Positions 44,170 to 55,249 of a stretch of DNA of 64,000 nucleotides are shown here, one piece after another (positions within the stretch are counted from its first letter, which is position 1; every line of letters begins with the position of its first letter). A model generated the notes under the pieces. That model ran no database searches, had not been told where the DNA came from, and saw only the letters and a list, made by a program, of their open reading frames with translations. The position numbers and the translations under genes are program-made. Source of the stretch: Odontesthes bonariensis (lineage: Eukaryota > Chordata > Actinopteri > Atheriniformes > Atherinopsidae); NCBI RefSeq assembly GCF_027942865.1, contig NC_134516.1, forward strand, positions 26,488,822 to 26,552,821, given 5' to 3'.

Positions 44170-44533
44170 TCAGGTGTGTGCTGTCATGGTTGCGTTCTGG
44201 AAAGAAGATGAGTTGAGTAGGCAAGTCAGTTGTGAAATGACACCAGAGGGCACAATTGATCAATTCCAGCTGAGAGGATCTGTGGTATGTGACGTCACAC
44301 CTCTGGGTTGCTAGTTGAATCTTTTTTGGTTTCTTCTCTCATATTCATTTACGATGCTTCCATTTATCCATGCTCTCCCACAGGAGTGTGTTACAATCCC
44401 ACTTCTGACTCAATTTGTTACGACTCCACAAACTCTTTCCGCGAGCAACAAAATTTGGGAAAACTTACCTTTTCCGATGCTATGGTGTGAAACGGACTTT
44501 GGCGAATCCCTAGCTGCTGAGCGAAAATGGCAA

Positions 44534-44602
44534 CCTTCCGTCAAGGAATCGAACCCTGTTCCTCCGCTTGGCAGGTGGATTCTAACCTTTGACCATTGAA
44601 GA
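44534..44602 (-). pseudogene. tRNA-Asp-like element (anticodon GCC)
   Basis: Loop CTGCCAA: anticodon changed to GCC; 3' acceptor ACGGAAG. Not expected to be charged correctly. Confidence 0.5.
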
Positions 44603-44754
44603 AGATACAGAATGTGTTGCTTGACTGTCGTGCCAATTCTGAGAATACAAGCTGTAAGAGTATCACTGAAAAATTGACAAAAAAAATCACGTCCCTAAAA
44701 CCCTTTCATTGTCAAGCATTTGCATGACTGAGAGCGTAAATTGACTGTGGAAGG

Positions 44755-44826
44755 GGTTCCATGGTGTAAAGGTCAGCACTCTGGACTCTGAATCCAGTGA
44801 TCTGAGTTCAAATCTCGGTGGAACCT
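44755..44826 (+). tRNA. tRNA-Gln(CTG)
   Basis: 72 nt, intact; one G-T wobble in the T stem. Confidence 0.93.
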
Positions 44827-44929
44827 TCAGGTGTTTGCTGTCATGGTTGCATTCTGGAAAGAATATGAGTTAAGGAGGCTCGTCAGTTGTCAAATGACAC
44901 CAGATTGCACGATTGATCAATTAAATAAA

Positions 44930-46344
44930 TCAAACAAGTCTCATGGATTCTGTTCATTACATCAGATTTTACAGATCAAACATCTATTTTGTTCTACATT
45001 TGGATGCAAGAAGGCGAGCCAGGTGTTGGAATATATTCAGTTAAGTTGTGAGCTGTACAACCACACAGTGGACTGTGCACAAAAGCTTTCACTATCCTGT
45101 CTGGAACATGAACAAACATGTGTGATTAATACTGGGCATAATGCAACATCAAATGTTCCATCTATATGTGAGAATCAGATGTCTTACCTGGTCGTCCCTA
45201 CAGCAAGGACACTGCCTGTGGGGACTACTTGCACATAGTGGACACATACTGACATAATTAAAAGAAAAACTTCTGTGGACTTGTTTCCACACTTTATGTA
45301 ACTCACATTGTTAACCTGCAGGTTGCAGTGTAAATATGAACATGATAAAGTCTGGTCTTTGTTGGATTTTATGAAAGTAATTATGAGGACAGATGATGTG
45401 AACTACTGTAACAAATGTTATTTTTCAGAATTAAAACAACCTGGGGATATAAATATTCTCATTTTCATATATAAATGAAGTTCAGGTGTGACAGTCAACA
45501 TTTTACAGTAAAAAAAGACTTTCTCAGAAACTTAGACCCATATTAAAAAAGAGCATTATTCAAATAGACACATTTTCCCTTTTAAATGAGTTAAAAATGT
45601 AACTTTAACTTCAGTGTACTTTCAGTACAGTTCCACCTCACTGATGGCTGCTAAAGCCTCCACAGTACAAAGAACAGAAAACAGTCGCCTACAGACTATA
45701 AAGTGCTCAAATGTCACATTTCCCATGTTGGAAGTTTGCTGTGTCACAGGGAGTCTGTGGGAGTCTTTGGTTGTTCTCACAAGGCAACAAGTTTTCAGGA
45801 GGAATGATGGAAATCCACAGAAATCATCAAGACAAATTTGAGAAACACTTCCAGATATGAACAAAATGATGGCACAAGGTGCTTTAAACATTTAACCTCC
45901 GTTATGTCCTGTTTAATCAAGTTCATCTGAAATAAATCTAAGATCTCCTCCATATCATTTAATAAAAGAGCAGCTCTGCATCATGTTGTCTCACGTTTCT
46001 ACATCTCAGCTCAGATATTAATCTGAGCTTTAAACATCTCAGAGTGCGCAGAAGGCAGTTAGCGTGACTTTAGGAAGAATACACCCTCTGCTATGTTCCA
46101 AACACATCCATGCTTCTAGATCCTCTGGATGAGAGAGCTGCAGAGCTCCTTATTCCTGCCAAGGAGTCAACATTATGTTAGAGTTATTTCCAGAACTCAG
46201 CAGGTTAACTTACTAAGACTCCAGTCTTATGTCACGCTGAGCTCACTTTTTTCCCCTTGAAACCCAACTAGCAGCTCCCACTAGTGAAGTGGACAAGTGA
46301 TGTGTTGGATCCCAATTTCATGACTGTGACGTCTTTGTGACGTA
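44930..46344. other. No gene seen
   Basis: AT-rich DNA; frames here are short and without domains. Confidence 0.5.
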
Positions 46345-46347
46345 TTA

Positions 46348-47059
46348 GGGCGTATTCAGACCAGGAAAGTCCGATAGTTCACTTGCTTTGGTCCGAACCT
46401 TTTTTTTTCATTTTGGTGCGGTTCGCTTTCAGACTGTACATTTCAGTAAACGGACCAAAATATGTCAACAAAGCCTCGCGCCCTGAAGTCGTTCGGCTAT
46501 TGGTCAGAATCGACACGCGCAACACAAAATGCTAAGTCCAAAAGTGAATGTAGCCATGGACGCTTTCCGTGCCGTTATTGCTTTTAATATAATCAAAACT
46601 ATATGTTTTTTTTTTAACGTTTTACTATTTTCACAACTGTGTAATTACTATGCTGCTGTACAAGTAATTTATCAACAACGACGACAAAGGGCAAGGCGGC
46701 TACGGAGGAGAACGCTGATTCGGTCTTTCGTTAGCTTTACCACAGCCGGTCCAGTAATTAGAAGAACGACGCTCTGTTCTGTTACCTAGCAGCAGACAAA
46801 CGACGGATGCTCCCGAGGTACAAAAAAGCAAAAGTCTGGGATTAGGTCCGGTCTGCTTTCACACCTCCAAAAGAGCCGCACCAGGGTTCGTTTGATCCGG
46901 ACCGAGTCCGACCTTTCAGCTCGGTCTCGGTCCGCTTGTTTGGTCCGGACCAGAGTTCGGTGGTTTGTATTCAGACCATCCCAAAAGGTCCGAACCAACG
47001 AAAATCTGGTCCGTTTGGTCGTTTGGTCCGGACCAAACGAGGTAGGTGTGAAAACGCCC
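46348..47059. mobile_element. MITE with TTA target duplication (712 bp)
   Basis: Left end GGGCGTATTCAGACCAGG, right end on the other strand GGGCGTTTTCACACCTACC. TTA on both sides (46345-46347, 47060-47062) fits the Harbinger-type 3-bp target. The interior near the right end is built of GGTCCGGACC-type palindromes. Confidence 0.75.
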
Positions 47060-47360
47060 TTAGAACCGAGGTTATAACCTGGAGTCCTTCAGACCAAATC
47101 TCTGTCACTCCCCTCACACTCCCCAGCCAGAGATTAGGGGCCCACAGTGATCTGCAGGACTTTGGTCCAGATGTTTAACACCGTATCTGACCAAGCGGAA
47201 TTCACCTTCTGTAAAACATCCCATGTTCATTCCTCACATGTTGCAACAAACCTTTTTAAATGTCAGAAGTGTTCATTTTCAGAGCTGAATTGAATGCAGC
47301 ACGATCTGACTGGGTCCCAGGTGAGGTTTATGAGTGTAATTAGAGCAGGTAGAGCACCAA

Positions 47361-47374
47361 TATAAAGTCAGCTG
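47361..47374 (+). promoter_or_regulatory. TATA box and E-box of the gene at 47484
   Basis: TATAAAG at 47361-47367 followed at once by CAGCTG (47369-47374), about 120 bp before the ATG. Spacing fits a start near 47392. The role of the E-box is unproven. Confidence 0.6.
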
Positions 47375-47483
47375 CAGCCTCAGATGAGTTACAGCACAAA
47401 TCTTCTCTCAACAGCAGTCACTAGATTGCTGTTTTTGACCAGTTTTATCTGAATTGTGTTGCTTCTGTTTTGTCTTGTTCAAC

Positions 47484-48378
47484 ATGTTGTTTAAGGTTTT
47501 CTTCAGGTGAGTCTTCATGTTTAATGGTTTAGGTTTTTGTTCTCCTATATACTAAAGTTTCTTTCTTTTCTTTTGAAATCCAAACAGGATTTCCTGGCTT
47601 TGTGTCCTGCTCTTCAGCATTGGAACATGTTATCCCCCCCAGAAAAGCAAGTATATCAACATTTAGGTGCAGTTTATATAAAGGCAGCCAACATGGGAAG
47701 CTGTTTAGTCTGGACATGCTCAACCCATGATGTTGGTAGGAATGAGAGGGAAGAGGGTCTGCAACTATATTAATCATGCAGCACCAAATCTTACAATATA
47801 TTAGACTTCAGGTTTAATGACCCACTTGAAATTCAAATAGTCCTTTAGCTTTGTTTTTTGTTACTAAACATATTGGCAGTGATACAGAGGCTACTGACAG
47901 CATGACTAACCATGCTGTCATACTTTGCTTCAACTAATTTCTGGGCTCAGGTCAAAACAGCGGCTCCTCTGGCTCTGGTAGTAGCACCTCTGCCTACGGC
48001 AGCGGCTCCTCTGTCTCTGGGTCTGGCTACGGCGGCGGCTCCTCTGGCTCTGGCTACGGCAGCGGCTCCTCTGGCTACGGCAGCGGCTTCTCTGGGTCTA
48101 ATGCTGGCTTTACTGCGCAGGACGCAGACTTTGCTCGTTTCCTTGCTGCCCTAATGAACTTTAAGATCGACAGTTCTTTCCCACAGTCTGTCTGGACCTC
48201 CAACCAGGTCCCCAAGGACACATCTGAGATGCACACTGTATTCCCTTCATCCCACATCGTCCAGTCCAGCAATGGCTACCAACGAGCCCGCGACTCCAGT
48301 TCGTACGCCAAATACTCCCAGGATGCTTTTGACCACGCTGAAGCCAAGACTGGGTCTAAAGGGCAGAAGTTGTACTAA
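47484..48378 (+). CDS. Small secreted Gly/Ser-rich protein (spliced, unknown family)
   Basis: Three coding exons: 47484-47506, 47588-47646 and 47951-48378, giving 169 residues. Exons 1-2 encode a signal peptide, MLFKVFFRISWLCVLLFSIG, then TCYPPQKS. Exon 3 starts with about 13 Gly/Ser/Tyr repeats (SGSGYGSGSSGYGSGFSG type) and ends in a non-repetitive tail: DADFARFLAALMNFKIDSSF, VPKDTSEMHTVFPSSHIVQS, SYAKYSQDAFDHAEAK, GQKLY. Intron 1 is GT-AG, phase 2. Intron 2 fits only as a GC-AG intron (donor GCAAGT at 47647), phase 1; the in-frame GTs nearby give stops or weak sites. A 3' UTR exon starts at 48449 (donor 48380) with AATAAA at about 48502 and 48516. I do not recognise the family. Its neighbour at 53361 shares the exon plan. 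Secretion is inferred from the signal peptide only. Confidence 0.75.
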
Positions 48379-48448
48379 GGTAAAGCTGGACTCATGTCTG
48401 AAGTATTGAGACTCCTTTATCAATACTGACCCCTTCTGTTTTCTGCAG

Positions 48449-48530
48449 GTGACTCATGGATACTTCCATGGAGATTCCAACATGTGGCTGAACTCTGGCA
48501 AAATAAACTTGACCAATAAAATGAGGTCTG
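48449..48530 (+). other. 3' UTR exon and polyadenylation signals
   Basis: Acceptor TTTTCTGCAG at 48439-48448; two AATAAA hexamers follow. Confidence 0.65.
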
Positions 48531-49272
48531 TGTATTGAATACTTGATCTCAAGATTTGTTTTCACTTCATAGCTTTGAGTCTTCACCACACCCACTGAGG
48601 CTGACTCTGCTTTTGAAGGGCAAACTGAATACTTCTGCTTTAAATTCCACCACTACATGTTTCCTTCTCATGGTTGACTTGCATTACACAAACCCAGACT
48701 AAAATAACTTGAAGCTCAGTACAGTGGCCCTGCTTGACCTTGCACCATGAAGGTGTTTCAGTTAAATCTGCACTCGCTGGCCTTTTCCAAGCTTTAATTG
48801 CATGTGACTCGTTAGCCTATGCTACGTAGCCTTGCCCCTCTGCTTGGCACCACTTGGTGTCTTCTGTGTGCCTCATCAGAGCCGTACATCCCTCTTAACC
48901 AACTGTCTCGACTTGCCCTCTGTGTGTGCGGCCTTTGGTCATCTCACCTGGGACACCAGCTGGAGGGCTATGACACTGTGCTTCATACAGGCTCGGTCCT
49001 TAACATGGCATCACATCTTCCCATGTTGGTTTTCATCCTACACACGACTTAAATATCTCCTGCTTTTGTTTTCCTGATTCTACCACTTGTGGAAGATGCA
49101 TTTTCAAATTCCCTCGAGTGCAAAACTACATGATCACTTTGCAAAATATAACTCCTTCGATTCAGATCACTTGCTATTAAACTAGCAATAGTTGGCACAA
49201 TCAAACTTTCAAAGTAGGCTCTCCGATACGGCCCTCTAGAAAAGGCCTCCAAACAGTTCTAGCAGAGTCTCA
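48531..49272. other. No gene seen
   Basis: Unique-looking sequence downstream of the secreted-protein gene. Confidence 0.5.
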
Positions 49273-49658
49273 GGCTACGGCTACATGAAAACGAAACAAG
49301 GTTTTTTTTTTTGAAAACGGGTACAAAAATTCTTGCGACCACACAGAAACGCGCTGCTGTGAAGACTCAGGTCCAGACGGAAACGATGCAGTACACACGC
49401 CACTGTGTCACGCCACGCTGAGACAATAGAGAAGTGTTAAAATTGGCTCACAGCGTCAACGTGTGACTGACGCAAAAACGTTTTAGCTGTAACAATGGAA
49501 ACGAAACGAGGCCGTTTTCAAACTTTCCCACTCTGGAACCCGTTTTCAAAAACTATTGTTTTGGGGTAGTGGGAACGCTGGCTTCGTGTGGCCGCGACAG
49601 CGAAACGATGAGAAAAAGTATCGTTTACAGTGAAAAACGTTTTCGTGTAGCCGCAGCC
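49273..49658. mobile_element. Small MITE (386 bp) with ~21-bp TIRs
   Basis: GGCTACGGCTACATGAAAACG at the left and, on the other strand, GGCTGCGGCTACACGAAAACG at the right, with TCA on both sides as a possible 3-bp duplication. The interior repeats CGTTTTC/GAAAACG motifs. Family not assigned. Confidence 0.75.
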
Positions 49659-50399
49659 TCAGTGAATGGAAGTGTGGAAATTATTAGACCTTTTGCAGAG
49701 TAGCCTGGAGAGATGTCCAGGGTGTACCCTGACTTTTAATTGGCATTAGGGATAGGCTAAAGCAGAGAGACTCATGTGTTTCCTCAAGCTTTAATTGGTG
49801 GCTCGCACTCGCATAGTAGCTTATAACAATATGGTAACAATAACAAATTTTGTCAAATAACATACAGCGAATACTGCACAGTATTAAGTATTAAGGCTTA
49901 ATGGTGTTTCCTAAAGGGGGCACTATTAAACCTGGCAACGCAGCCCGCTTAAACCACCGTCACACTTGACCGCAGTGCACGCTAGCTCCATTAGCGAGAT
50001 GCAGGCACAATGGATCGGTTTTTAATTAAAAAAGGACTAAACCATGCTCATCTTGAATGTCTCACTATGATTGCAACAAACTACAAATACAACATGAAGA
50101 AAGTCAAGGACATGCATGCCAGCTCCCAGTATTGAGTATTAAGGATTCCAGTATTCAGGTAAATGCGGTCTTAATTGAAAATGTATTGGCTGTGTTGTTT
50201 CTTTTTTTGTGGGATGTTTTATATGTAGAAATGCATATTTGCAAAAGGGGACTTAATATGTTGTCATAAAAGTGGCTCTTCCCTTGATTTTGCTCTGCCA
50301 ATATGGCTCTTGTGGAAAAAAAAAATAGTATCACTGGGCTAAAGGCTTCCACTACCCTAAACTGGATACATTGAGTAAAGTAAATGGATGGTAAGATAG
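49659..50399. other. No gene seen
   Basis: AT-rich sequence without recognisable elements. Confidence 0.5.
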
Positions 50400-50730
50400 T
50401 TCCGGTGAGGAACCTTGGAGTTATTGACCAGAATTTATCATTCACTGCACATGAAACAGGTTTCTAGGACTGCCTTCTTTCACCTTTGTAATATTGTTGA
50501 AATCAGGAACATCCTGTTTTAGTGATGCAGTAAAACTGCTCCATGCATTTGACTCTGATTCTTTATTATTGCATTCAGAGCATGCAACATCAATAGGCAT
50601 GTTCTGGCACAACCTGCCATTACAGAGTAGAAAGGCAACAAGTTGCCTATTAAAGTACAATAGTAGAGTGGCACAGGGTAGGGTTGTCAAAGAATATTCT
50701 ACATTTGAATAGGTTTTTAAAAAAAAACAA
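50400..50730 (+). mobile_element. Degraded L2/CR1 LINE fragment
   Basis: Aligns by eye to 10690-10900 of the LINE above (GTGAGGAACCTTGGAGTTAT, GTTTCTAGGACTGCCTTCTT) but has many indels: an older copy of the same family. Confidence 0.8.
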
Positions 50731-51738
50731 AAAAAAAGACAAAGGTGAAAATTAATATTCGAATGTTGAAAAACATCTGCGCAGCCGCCGTCTGCCTTGA
50801 GTCGGCACACTGCATGACAGGGTCAGGTCACAGAAGTGACGTTGATGGCAGAAAGTTCAGGGCCCAACTTGACTGCAGACACAAAGAAAGTGATTTTAAC
50901 CCCCAATAATATATAAAGGCCCGCCTGGAAATACTTCAGATTTTGGTCAGTTGATGGAAAAATTTAGAAGCCTTGACAGTTGTATACGAGCTACAGTTAG
51001 CATATCATTCGATCACCAGCAACATGAGGTTACATCTTGAAAATATTCAAGAAAATAGACTTTGCGTAACACCAGTTGTTAAATGTTTCAACTTGAATAA
51101 ACCACCTATACAAGTAGTTAAGTCTGTTAACTTAAGAAAAAAAAAAAAAAAAAAAAAAAAAAACAACCTTCGCAAGGTCATCATTTGACAAGACTGCCAA
51201 AGACAGCACTGGCTGTGGCTCAACTGCAGAAGAATATTTGAGTATCCAGCCAAGTATTTCAAGCACAACGTTGGGTTGGCAAGCCTTCAGGTTGGCTACC
51301 GTGCACTCTGCAACCTATAGAAGGGGTTGTGTCTGGCTGCCATGTACAGGTGTAGAGAAATGGCTGTCAAGTATGCTGTAGCTGAGCGCTATGGTCAATT
51401 GAGCAAAGGGTGCAACTATTTAACACTTCCATAGCAATTCCTCTCAAGATGCAGAGCTTTGAGAAGCCATGTTTGAAACCAAAAGCAGAATGTCTGAGTC
51501 AAATATGACAGGTGATGCCTGCCATTTGCCTTGAACCCAGATGGTGTACACAGGCCATTGTTTCCCTTAATCATTCTGAAGCAAGATCATTTGACAAGAT
51601 TTTATTCAAAGACTAAAAAGAATCTTGTGCCGTTGGATTCAGCTTTCCAATCTGAAACCGAACCAGATTAGTTAGAGCATCAAGATAAAGACATTTGCAG
51701 GTACCACTCAATATACCCTCTGCACATCATGTTCAGCT
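50731..51738. other. No gene seen apart from the poly-A run
   Basis: Contains AATATTC/GAATATT-rich sequence at 50690-50765 and 51225-51245, perhaps ends of an unassigned element. Confidence 0.4.
51135..51164. repeat. Poly-A run
   Basis: About 26 A with no interruption; possible retrotransposon tail. Confidence 0.9.
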
Positions 51739-53361
51739 CTAGCGGGCACTTGGGAAGAACTTTTTCTGCTGCCCAGAACCATGGCTGTCAGTAATATGCT
51801 CCTTCAAGTAGTGGACGTCCTGAAAGTAGTCTTTGCCCTTCTCATGCTGCTGACTGAAGGTGCTGTAGGTTCCAGAAGGGTACAAGCCATACAAAAGCCT
51901 GTAGTCAAAGTTAGGAGATCCACCCACACCAAAGCGTGGCACCAGTACGGTTGCGGATCCCGGTCCAGATCCTTGGCGATCATCCGGGTAGCCGAATTCC
52001 TCCGTCTGCTGCTGGTAATTCCCGAGTTCAGCTTCCTTGGTGACACTGGAGGTCTCCCCTGACTGGAGGACAGGGCCAGGTGGTGACAGAGGGGCTGCAG
52101 GGAGAACGTCAGTGGGCCTGAGGGCTTGGGCTGACGCATCCTCAAAGACTGAGGGAGCAATAGCCCACTGGGTTTCTGTGTGGAGACATTTCACAATTAG
52201 TCCTTTTCACAGCAGAAGTTCTGATAGCACAGAGTGTTAACATCAGTTTCCTAGGATGTAAAGTTAAAAGCTCAACCCCCTCTCCAGAGATTTTGAGCAG
52301 CCCAAATGAAAAGTACAGGTGCAATGCTCGGGTTCTCTTTGGTGCCTCAGTAAGGCTGCTTAAAGTGAAGGGCCTTTCCTCCAAGCAGAAGGGAACCATT
52401 ACACACCTGAGCATCATTTTGTTTTAATACACATGTTCTGAATTTTTTACAATTCAAACACAGCAGGTTTCGGCTTCAGAATAGAGTTCGGCAAAATTTG
52501 CTAGCGACTACATGAAAACGCAAAGACACCTTTAGGCTTCCAAACATTTTGGGCCATCTACACTCCAAGCAGAAGATTTACCTTGTGGTCCAGATTGGGC
52601 AGCTCCAGGTTGCAGAGCGCCAGCGTCAGATCCTACGTCAACAGGCACATAAGTGACAGTAGAGTATCCTGTTGCAGGCAGGCCAGAGCTCAAGCTGCTC
52701 AATGCTGGACCCGTCTGAACAGCCTGTGGGACACCAGAAGCTTGCACAGCCATTTGCACGGGCACAACGGAGCCAGAGCTGCTGAATCTTGGGTCTGCCT
52801 GAAGAGCACCTTGGACAAGGCCGGGAGCTTGGACAAGGCCGGGAGCTTGGACAAGGCCGGGAGCTTGGACAAGGCCGGGAGCTTGGACAACCAGTTGCGT
52901 TGGCACAAATGAGCCATAGCCACTGAATCTTGGGTCTGCCTGAAGAACAGGTTGACTTAGACCAGAGGATAGCACAGGTGTCGCCATATAAACGTCACTG
53001 GAAGCAGTGTAGGGCACGGTCACCGGGCGGCTAGCGGCTGCTCCCTGGTAAGAGCCAAAATTACCTGCAGCTCTTGTGCCGCTGCTGCTCTGGCCTGCTG
53101 ATTTTGAACCTGGGTGCATGAGAACAAGTTTAGCAGAAGCTAATTCAAGCAAGCATGTAATGTTTTACCACAACAGATGATAGCACACCTTTAGTGGGAA
53201 AACCCCATGTAGCAGCAGTCAACAAGGCAAAGAGGGAAACCCTGAAATTATGTACAACAAAGAGTAAGAATGCAATATTAACTACTGTTTCCAATCAAAC
53301 AAACAAAAACTGTAAAAGGCAGCTTGTGCTTATACCTCAGCAAGAACCCAGCAGCTGTCAT
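51739..53361 (-). CDS. Secreted low-complexity protein (spliced, unknown family)
   Basis: Four exons on the minus strand: 53361-53336, 53241-53189, 53109-52582, 52175-51739, joined in frame to 347 residues. Exons 1-2: signal peptide MTAAGFLLRVSLFALLTAAT then WGFPTKG. Exon 3: Ser/Gly/Ala/Val-rich, with a repeated ADPRFS.. block (LQADPRFSGYGSFVP and LQADPRFSSSGSVVP) and four APGLVQ repeats encoded by 18-bp tandem DNA (52803-52890). Exon 4: Pro-rich, then acidic, ending NFDYRLLYGLYPSGTYSTF, DYFQDVHYLKEHITDS, KKFFPSAR. Intron phases are 2, 1, 1; the first two match the gene at 47484, with an Arg codon split at the same place. Both genes converge. Secretion is inferred; an egg-envelope or other matrix role would be a guess. 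Not recognised. Confidence 0.78.
52803..52890. repeat. 18-bp coding minisatellite
   Basis: AAGGCCGGGAGCTTGGAC repeated nearly without change about 4.5 times inside exon 3 of the secreted-protein gene; in frame, so copy-number change alters protein length by 6 residues. Confidence 0.93.
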
Positions 53362-53400
53362 GGTGAAAACAAGCTATGAGAGGAAACAGCAAGGGTGAAG

Positions 53401-53467
53401 GTTTATAAATAATGCCACAGACCAGCCCAGACCAATCAAAGCTTAACGTGCTAACAACAGACAGCTG
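53401..53467 (-). promoter_or_regulatory. TATA box and E-box of the gene at 53361
   Basis: Minus-strand ATTTATAAAC at 53410-53401, about 40 bp before the ATG; CAGCTG at 53462-53467 further upstream. The sister gene also pairs a TATA box with CAGCTG. Confidence 0.6.
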
Positions 53468-53770
53468 CTTGTGAGGGACTACCAGGACAGGTGGACGCTG
53501 GAGGCTCATCTGGTTGCTCTGGTATCAGCCTCATTGTCTCCTCTCGCCTCCACCCTCCTGTCTGTGCTAAAGGCACTTAGTCACTGCCAAATATTTTACT
53601 GTCGTAACATAGCTCCACCCAAATTGTCATAATTCTCAGATTTTCTATTTCAGTTCAACGTAGAAGCTGGAAATAACATCCTAGATGTTGAGTTTTCACA
53701 CCGACCCACTGACACATTTAACAAGTTAACTGAGGCCTGTAGAGTCTGAGATGTAGCTCTTGTTGGTCTA
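53412..53770. other. Upstream region of the secreted-protein gene; no other gene seen
   Basis: Holds the E-box described above and unique-looking sequence. Confidence 0.4.
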
Positions 53771-53777
53771 GTGTTAA

Positions 53778-54593
53778 CACTAGAACTACCACGGAGGGGT
53801 CAATTGACCTTTTTACCTAAAAGACCCACAAGAGGGTCATGTGACCCTTTGGACCCCCTGCGGACACTCCTTTTGTTGTGGAAATGTGGGTTGAGTGCTA
53901 TATCTCTGCATCTTCGTTCCTTGGAGAGGAGCTTCTTTCACCACAAAATTCTTGAGGGAAATGAAGCAGTAGTCCACATGCACTGGTATTTATCCATTTA
54001 ACAATTGCGATAGATAACCAATTGGGATAGATCAGCAAGGTACATTCATTTGAAAATTGTACTAAATGTAAGCTGATTGTGTTAACTGTAGGATACTTGT
54101 ACATAGCCATTTGCAAGGATGTACTAAATGATTGAGACATGTACAAAAGCATTTGAAATTTGATGAAAGCAATGATAAATGCCATTCTGTTGTGAGGAAC
54201 TGCAAATTAGTTTTGGGATTTGTCCATGTTTTGAGAATGACATCTCAGTTTCAAGAAATGAGCCAAACCAATGGAGAAAAACTGTAACACACTGTCCGCC
54301 AAACTGTGCTATCTGTCTTTGCTGCTGATATCTTCATGCAAGTTGCTATTTACCTGTGGTGATTTTGGAGGCTGACAGCCCTTGGGAAGAAGCCGTCTGT
54401 CCCTGTTTGTCTTGGCTGTTACCACTGTAAGGTGTGACCCCCTCACCCCTCACCCCACACACGGCCCCTAACAGCCTCATTACCATAACAAAATGAGTGA
54501 TTAGTGTATTCGGTAAAAGCCGCTGGGTCAAATGACCCCTCTCTGGTACTTCTAGGTAGGCAGAAAAATCCTAGAAGTTCTAGTTAAAGCTGC
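53778..54593. mobile_element. piggyBac-like MITE (816 bp)
   Basis: TTAA on both sides (53774-53777, 54594-54597). Left end CACTAGAACTACCACGGAGG, then GGTCAATTGACC; on the other strand, the right end has CTAGAACTTCTAGG and then CCTAGAAGTACCAGAGAGGG plus GTCATTTGACC. No transposase. Confidence 0.7.
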
Positions 54594-54597
54594 AGTC

Positions 54598-55189
54598 TGC
54601 GAGATTTGTTGTTGTCATACGTAAAGTCCTACTTTTTGGCATTTTAAGAGTTTACATGATCTATCAGAACGCTTGAAGTTGAAAACGGTGACCTCCGTAG
54701 TCGCAAAATGCAAGAAATGCTTATTTTTTAACCGAAAAATAAAAAGTTATTCAACTTCCTGTCCCGCCCCTTCAAAACACATGAGAACTCGTGCACGTAG
54801 ACGTGCACGCCAGATGCGCCTACACGACTCCTCATTCATCAACTCACCTGTCTTTTGCGATCATGGAAGACACAGTAAGTAGACTAGCCCATAATGAAGT
54901 TCAATAGTCTAGATAAATAAGCGTGGGGACGAGCCTACCTTGTATCGCGCGTGCACAATCGGTGATTGACAGGCAGCAGAGCCCAGCTCGTAAACCTGAT
55001 TGGTTACCTTTTACCGGTCCGGTCTGCAATTTTGTAAACAAACCTGCTGGCTTTGGAGGGACCTAGCGGGACATATAGGGGACCTAGAGAACTCATTTTT
55101 TTTTTGTATTGGGGTATTTAATGTACTACTTTCAGAATCCCCGGACAGTTCCAGGCATTATGCTTGAAAAAGAGTTGCAGACTGCAGCT
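54598..55189. mobile_element. TTAA-targeting MITE, AGCTGCAGTC family, copy 1 (592 bp)
   Basis: 13-bp perfect terminal repeat AGCTGCAGTCTGC on both ends; TTAA at 54594-54597 (shared with the preceding element) and 55190-55193. Related copies at 61358 and 63020. Confidence 0.85.
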
Positions 55190-55249
55190 TTAAAGGAGAC
55201 ATGTTTTGCCCTTTTTGGTACAATTTCCCGAAGTCTTACTGAAATGTAT

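Larger units (their letters stand above)
43879..44880. repeat. Inverted units of the Gln/Asp-like tRNA array
   Basis: Two short units in reverse orientation to region 7352-18120. In the first, the tRNA-Val part is deleted: sequence jumps from AAAACTTACC at 44461-44470 to GATGCTATGGTGTGAAAC. Homology ends near 44925. Confidence 0.9.

Noticed and set aside
44831-45238. 135-codon frame following the tRNA-Gln gene
   Set aside because: Starts within the tRNA array unit and continues into unrelated DNA; no homology recognised.
46802-47077. Frames with Arg/Ser/Val repeats on both strands (SDSVRIKRTLVRL.., LSARSRSACLVRTRVRWF..)
   Set aside because: They translate the GGTCCG palindrome cluster of a MITE.
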